Both the position numbers and the translations under genes were made by a program. This document shows positions 30,276-34,943 of a stretch of 34,943 nt of DNA, in pieces; positions within the stretch are counted from its first letter, which is position 1; the number at the start of each line of letters is the position of its first letter. Origin of the DNA: Candidatus Methylomirabilis sp. GTDB taxonomy: Bacteria > Oederibacteriota > PGYV01 > DYJU01. The stretch is from positions 1 through 34,943 of the forward strand of contig DYJU01000017.1 of NCBI GenBank assembly GCA_020722985.1, written 5' to 3'. Below the pieces are notes generated by a model. It made no database searches and was not told the origin of the DNA. It saw only the letters and a list, made by a program, of their open reading frames with translations.

Positions 30276-30304
30276 TTGACGAATAAAGTTTATTATGCTA
30301 TATT
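30276..30304 (+). promoter_or_regulatory. Candidate promoter for DUF47-pit operon, extended -10
   Basis: TTGACG (30276-30281), 17-nt spacer, TGC-TATATT (30299-30304). Confidence 0.55.
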
Positions 30305-30340
30305 TTTATCGTTTTTATTTTAAAAAAGGAGTAAAAAAAT

Positions 30341-30967
30341 ATGTTTAGAAAATTTTTACCACGGGATTTTAATTTTTTTGATTTTTTTGATAAAGAAGTA
30401 GAGTGCGTTATGCAGGCATCAAAAATTTTTAATGAAATTATAAAAAAAGGTGAGGTTAATATAGAAGAACGTGAAAAGATGAGATATATAGAACATGAAG
30501 GGGATAAAATTGCATATGGAGTTATTGACCATTTAAATAAAACATTCATAACGCCTTTTGATAGAGAGGATATCCATTCTCTTGCAAAAAAATTGGATGA
30601 TGTAAATGATATGTTGAATACAATAGTGAGCAGATTAAAAATATATAAAATTAAAAAAACAAATACTTATCTATTAAAATTTGGCGAACTCATAGAACAA
30701 TCTGTATCAGCCCTTGAATGTGGAATAAAAAAACTAAGAAGTATGAAAAATTTTGATATAATTTTAAAATCATGTCTTGATATGAATCGTCTTGAAAGCG
30801 AGGCGGATAAATTAAGGGATGCGGCGCTTGAAGAATTATTTGAAAGAGAAAAAGACCCGATAGAAGTTATTAAATGGAAAGAAATTTATCAGGATGCGGA
30901 AACGGTTCTTGATATATGTAAAGCAACTGCCCATGTCATAGAATCAATACTTGTAAAAAATTTTTAA
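30341..30967 (+). CDS. DUF47 (PhoU-like) phosphate transport regulator
   Basis: IEHEGDKIAYGVIDHLNKTFITPFDREDIHSLAKKLDDVNDMLN typical of DUF47; adjacent to pit. Confidence 0.9.
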   Translation: MFRKFLPRDFNFFDFFDKEVECVMQASKIFNEIIKKGEVNIEEREKMRYIEHEGDKIAYGVIDHLNKTFITPFDREDIHSLAKKLDDVNDMLNTIVSRLKIYKIKKTNTYLLKFGELIEQSVSALECGIKKLRSMKNFDIILKSCLDMNRLESEADKLRDAALEELFEREKDPIEVIKWKEIYQDAETVLDICKATAHVIESILVKNF

Positions 30968-30968
30968 A

Positions 30969-31976
30969 ATGGATACATTATTTTTCATAACTATATTTTT
31001 AGTTTTTCTTGCTTTAACTTTTGATTTTTTAAATGGTTTTCATGATGCTGCAAATTCAATTGCGACAGTGGTATCAACAAGAGTTTTACATCCTAAATTT
31101 GCAGTTTTCTGGGCTGCTTTTTTTAATTTTATTGCTTTTTTATTTTTAGGCACCCATGTTGCAAAAACAATAGGAAAAGGGATAATAAATGTAAGTTTGG
31201 TGAAAGATGAAATTCATTTAATAATTTTTGCAACACTAATAGGCGCCTCTTTCTGGAACATTTTTACATGGTATTTTGGACTTCCTGTGAGTTCTTCGCA
31301 TGCTCTTATTGGTGGATTGATAGGTTCTGCTATTGCAAAAGTTGGTTTTGATGCTCTTGTTTGGGAAGGAATAATAAAAACTGCTGTATTTATAGTTTTA
31401 TCACCAATTATTGGTTTTATTCTGGGTGTAATAAATGCGATTTTTATATATAATATTTTTGCAAGGGTTGCTCCTTATAAAGTTGATTCTTTATTTAGAA
31501 AAGGGCAATTAATTTCTGCAGCATTATATAGTTTGGGACACGGGGGTAATGATGCACAAAAGACAATGGGTATTATAATGGCATTGATATTCGTAGATAA
31601 ACAGACAGAAGTTAGTTTATGGATTGTTCTTTCATGTCATACAGCAATTGCTTTAGGCACTCTTTTTGGTGGATGGCGTATTGTAAAGACAATGGGACAG
31701 AGAGTTACAAAATTAAGACCAGTTGATGGATTTTGTGCAGAAACATCAGCAGCTACAAGTTTGTTTTTCTCAACCTTTTTAGGTATTCCTGTTAGCACAA
31801 CACATACTATAACAGGGGCTATAATGGGGGTGGGCTCAACACGGAGATTTAGTGCAGTAAAATGGGGAGTTGCAGGAAAAATTATATGGGCATGGATTTT
31901 AACAATACCTATTGCTGCTATGGTTTCATGGGGTACTTATGAAGTTACAAAATTTGTTTTATTTAAAATTTTTTAA
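30969..31976 (+). CDS. pit: Inorganic phosphate transporter (PiT family)
   Basis: DFLNGFHDAANSIATVVSTRVL, GHGGNDAQKTMGII, GIPVSTTHTITGAIMGVGS. Confidence 0.94.
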   Translation: MDTLFFITIFLVFLALTFDFLNGFHDAANSIATVVSTRVLHPKFAVFWAAFFNFIAFLFLGTHVAKTIGKGIINVSLVKDEIHLIIFATLIGASFWNIFTWYFGLPVSSSHALIGGLIGSAIAKVGFDALVWEGIIKTAVFIVLSPIIGFILGVINAIFIYNIFARVAPYKVDSLFRKGQLISAALYSLGHGGNDAQKTMGIIMALIFVDKQTEVSLWIVLSCHTAIALGTLFGGWRIVKTMGQRVTKLRPVDGFCAETSAATSLFFSTFLGIPVSTTHTITGAIMGVGSTRRFSAVKWGVAGKIIWAWILTIPIAAMVSWGTYEVTKFVLFKIF

Positions 31977-31993
31977 ATTTTGATATAATAAAT

Positions 31994-32158
31994 ATGTTAA
32001 AAAATTTAATGGTAAAAATAAGGAATGCTTTTTTTAAATTAATGATCAAACTTGATAATGGCTTTTTATGTGATACATGTAGATATAATCATCATTCTAC
32101 ATGTATAAACCCAAAACGACCAAATGTAAAAAGTTGCAAGGAATATACTAAAAAATAG
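31994..32158 (+). CDS. 54-aa Cys-rich small protein (putative Zn-binding), not in supplied ORF track
   Basis: Manual translation: MLKNLMVKIRNAFFKLMIKLDNGFLCDTCRYNHHSTCINPKRPNVKSCKEYTKK*. Pattern CxxCx7CxnRPxxxxCxxY. Exact start uncertain (in-frame ATGs at 32009 and 32042). Confidence 0.6.
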   Translation: MLKNLMVKIRNAFFKLMIKLDNGFLCDTCRYNHHSTCINPKRPNVKSCKEYTKK

Positions 32159-32167
32159 AAACAGGGT

Positions 32168-33568
32168 ATGGAAAAGATGAAAAAAATTACAGCCATAATT
32201 TTAGCTGCGGGTAAAAGCACAAGAATGAAATATTCTATAACAAAAGTATTAAGGCGGGTAAGTGGCAGGGCGATATTAGAACATGTTATAGAATCGTGCT
32301 TGGGAAATGGTATAAATGATATAGTAATAGTTGCGGGAAATAATTATTCTGAACTTAATAAATTTGTTCGGGAAAAATATAAAAATATTATCAAACCCAG
32401 ATTTGTTTTGCAGAAACAACAGATGGGAACTGCTCACGCTGTGAAAGTTGTTTTAAATTCAAAAGCAAGATTAAAAGATAATATATTAATTTTAAACGGT
32501 GATGTCCCTGTAAGCAGAAAAACCATAAGAAATTTAATTAATGAATTTTTTAAGCAAAAAAATGATGGAACAATTGCTGTTTCCGAGATTCCGAATCCAG
32601 AAGGTTATGGCAGGATTATTCAGGATTTTAAAGGGAATATTATAAAAATAGTAGAAGAAAAAGATGCTAATAAAAAAGAAAAACAGATAAAATTGATAAA
32701 TGGTGGTATTTATATTTTTACCAAAAAATCATTAAGAAAATATATAAATAAGATTAAATTAAATCCAAAAAAGAAAGAGTATTACTTTACAGATATTGTT
32801 GAAATAATGGCAAATGATGGGAAAAAAATTGGGGCAAAATTGACTCCCTTTAAAGAATTAACAGGTGTAAACAACAGATTACAACTCATGGAAGTTGCGG
32901 AAATTAAAAACAGGGATATGATAATAAAATTATCCAGGCGTGGTGTAACGATCAGGGATTTTAATACAATATTTATAGATGATACAGTAAAAGTCGGAAG
33001 AGAAACCGTGATAAGATATTATACAAATTTAAGACGTAATACAAAGATAGGACAGAGATGTTTAATAGGGCCAGGCAGTATCATAGAAAATACGATAGTT
33101 GGAAATGATGTGGAGATTATTAAATCAATTATAAGAGAAGCAAAGATTCAGGATAAAACAAGAGTTGGACCTTATTCACATTTAAGGGCAGGGACTAAAA
33201 TAGGAAGAAATTGCAGGATAGGAAATTTTGTTGAAATAAAAAATTCAAAAATTGGCAATAATACAAAAGTTGCACATATGACATATTTAGGCGATGCCGT
33301 GATAGGTGATAATGTAAATATTGGTGCTGGAACAATAACATGTAACTATGATGGGACTCAAAAACATAAAACAATAATTGGAAATAATGTTTTTATTGGA
33401 AGTGGAGTTAAATTTATAGCACCAGTTGAGATAGGCAATAATGCTGTAATTGCAGCAGGTTCAGTAATTACCGAAGATGTTCCGCCATTTGCTTTAGCAA
33501 TTGCAAGGGCAAGGCAGGAAAATAAATTAAACTGGGCAAAAAAAATGAAAAGGAGAAAACAAAAATGA
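32168..33568 (+). CDS. glmU: Bifunctional UDP-N-acetylglucosamine pyrophosphorylase/glucosamine-1-phosphate N-acetyltransferase
   Basis: AIILAAGKSTRMKYSITKVL, QQMGTAHAV, C-terminal hexapeptide repeats, YSHLRAGTKIG, GAGTITCNYDGTQKHKT. Confidence 0.93.
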   Translation: MEKMKKITAIILAAGKSTRMKYSITKVLRRVSGRAILEHVIESCLGNGINDIVIVAGNNYSELNKFVREKYKNIIKPRFVLQKQQMGTAHAVKVVLNSKARLKDNILILNGDVPVSRKTIRNLINEFFKQKNDGTIAVSEIPNPEGYGRIIQDFKGNIIKIVEEKDANKKEKQIKLINGGIYIFTKKSLRKYINKIKLNPKKKEYYFTDIVEIMANDGKKIGAKLTPFKELTGVNNRLQLMEVAEIKNRDMIIKLSRRGVTIRDFNTIFIDDTVKVGRETVIRYYTNLRRNTKIGQRCLIGPGSIIENTIVGNDVEIIKSIIREAKIQDKTRVGPYSHLRAGTKIGRNCRIGNFVEIKNSKIGNNTKVAHMTYLGDAVIGDNVNIGAGTITCNYDGTQKHKTIIGNNVFIGSGVKFIAPVEIGNNAVIAAGSVITEDVPPFALAIARARQENKLNWAKKMKRRKQK

Positions 33569-34506
33569 AAGATAGGTTATTAATTTTTTCAGGTAATTCC
33601 AATATTACACTTGCAAAACAGATAGCAAAAACAGTTGGGGTAAATGTAGGGGATGCCCTTGTTTCAAAATTTCCAGAAGGAGAAATAAGAGTGAGAATTT
33701 ATGATAATGTAAGAGGGGCAGATGTTTTTATAATTCAGTCAACCTGTCCACCGGTAAATGATAATTTGGTTGAATTGCTTGTTATGATAGATGCAATTAA
33801 AAGAGCATCTGCAAAAAGAATAACAGCAGTTTTACCTTTTTATGGTTATGCGAGGCAGGACAGGAAAGATCAGCCCAGAGTTCCTATAACTGCAAAACTT
33901 GTTGCAAATTTACTTACAACTGCTGGCGCAGATAGAGTGCTTACTATGGATTTACATGCAGGGCAGATACAGGGATTTTTTGATATTCCGGTTGACCATC
34001 TTTTAGCTGCGCCTGTTTTTATTAATTATTTTAAAAAGAAAAAATTAAAAAATTTAATAATAGCAACAGCTGATATTGGTGGTATAAAACTTGCCTGGTA
34101 TTTTGCCGAAAAGTTAAATATACCACTTGCAATTGTTGATAAAAAAAGAAGCGGGCCTGAATCAGTAGAGGCAATGCATCTTATAGGCGATGTAAAAGGA
34201 AAAGACGTACTTATCCCTGATGATATGCTTGCAACCGGCGGGACTTTAGTTCAGGCAGCTAAATTTTTAAAAAGTAAAGGGGCGGGAGATATATATGCAT
34301 GTATGACACACGGACTTTTTTCAGGAGAGGCAATTTCAAAAATAAGCGAGGCACCAATAAAAGAAATTGTTGTAACAGATACAATTCCCCAGCAGGATAG
34401 GGGAAATAAATTAAAAAAATTAACAGTCCTTTCAGTAAGCAAATTATTTGGAGAGGCAATTAAAAGAATACATATGGAAAAAACAATAAGCGAATTGTTT
34501 AAATAA
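33565..34506 (+). CDS. prs: Ribose-phosphate pyrophosphokinase
   Basis: LLIFSGNSNITLAKQIA, FPEGEIRVRI, YGYARQDRKDQPRVPITAKLVANLL, TMDLHAGQIQGFF, DDMLATGGTL. Confidence 0.97.
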   Translation: MKDRLLIFSGNSNITLAKQIAKTVGVNVGDALVSKFPEGEIRVRIYDNVRGADVFIIQSTCPPVNDNLVELLVMIDAIKRASAKRITAVLPFYGYARQDRKDQPRVPITAKLVANLLTTAGADRVLTMDLHAGQIQGFFDIPVDHLLAAPVFINYFKKKKLKNLIIATADIGGIKLAWYFAEKLNIPLAIVDKKRSGPESVEAMHLIGDVKGKDVLIPDDMLATGGTLVQAAKFLKSKGAGDIYACMTHGLFSGEAISKISEAPIKEIVVTDTIPQQDRGNKLKKLTVLSVSKLFGEAIKRIHMEKTISELFK

Positions 34507-34553
34507 AAGTTATATTTGATCATAAAAAAATTTTAATAGATACTTATTGGAAC

Positions 34554-34715
34554 GTGTTCAGAAAACACCAAACTCCTGTTTGGTGATGAATGAACACAAC
34601 TATAATAAAAATCTTTATCTACTTTGCCAAGAGAGTCCAGAGAGGATACTCTCTGGTCAATCAACAAAGTTGATTAAGTTTTATGGGAGCCTCGGGCTTT
34701 AGCCCGAGGGGACCC
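34554..34715. repeat. Cluster of four inverted repeats/hairpins downstream of prs
   Basis: (1) GTGTTCA...CACCAAAC-TCCT-GTTTGGTG...TGAACAC (34554-34597); (2) CCAGAGAG-GATA-CTCTCTGG (34637-34656); (3) AATCAAC-AAA-GTTGATT (34659-34675); (4) CCTCGGGCT-TT-AGCCCGAGG (34690-34709). Confidence 0.8.
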
Positions 34716-34878
34716 ACTTATAAAAAAAATAAACTTTTTACTATATTATTTATCAAATTCCTTTTCATTTTAATTGCCAGTAAAAATATTTTGTTTAAAT
34801 TAATTTAATTATGGTGGTTATATACTGCTTTTTAATAGCCTGCAATTTTTAATAAAAAATACTTGTTATAAAATAATT

Positions 34879-34943
34879 TTAATAGTTCAGCCACAAGGAG
34901 TAATTAAAAAGTTCGTATATTAAAAAAAACACCTGGCGATGTC
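34879..34943 (+). repeat. MITE-like interspersed repeat, copy 3, truncated by window end
   Basis: TTAATAGTTCAGCCACAAGGAGTAA...AAGTTCGTATA...GGCGATGTC aligns with the left end of copy 2 (GTAATAGTTCAGCCACCAGAATTAA...AAGTTCATATA...GGAGGTGTC). Confidence 0.6.

Overview
This is an AT-rich bacterial chromosomal window, almost fully coding and mostly on the + strand. It carries housekeeping and metabolic genes: a DUF2723-type glycosyltransferase and a GT2, a penicillin-binding protein with N-terminal TPRs, CstA, a B12-dependent (class II) ribonucleotide reductase, a P-loop/dCMP-deaminase fusion, an L,D-transpeptidase, a MoxR-DUF58-VWA-VWA operon, TauE/SafE, a PRC-barrel protein, RNase P RNA, PHP and HAD phosphatases, an AEC transporter, guaB-guaA, a glycogen-debranching-like enzyme, a tyrosine recombinase, a metallophosphoesterase, an SNase plus OB-like pair, DUF47-PiT, and glmU-prs. 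There is no phage, CRISPR array, rRNA or recognisable tRNA. The observations most worth following up, none of which appear in the ORF track, are: (1) a ~320-bp non-coding repeat family with ~19-bp imperfect terminal inverted repeats (two full copies in opposite orientation, plus a third cut by the window end); (2) a type-A-like RNase P RNA whose P1-P3 5' strand appears to overlap the last ~14 codons of the upstream protein gene; (3) a 54-aa four-cysteine ORF between pit and glmU; (4) a cluster of four hairpins downstream of prs, the last a GC-rich REP-like palindrome; (5) a P-loop/deaminase fusion with the domain order of AvcD/DcdV-type antiphage deaminases, sitting next to nrdJ. All assignments were made by reading motifs by eye; no database search was run.
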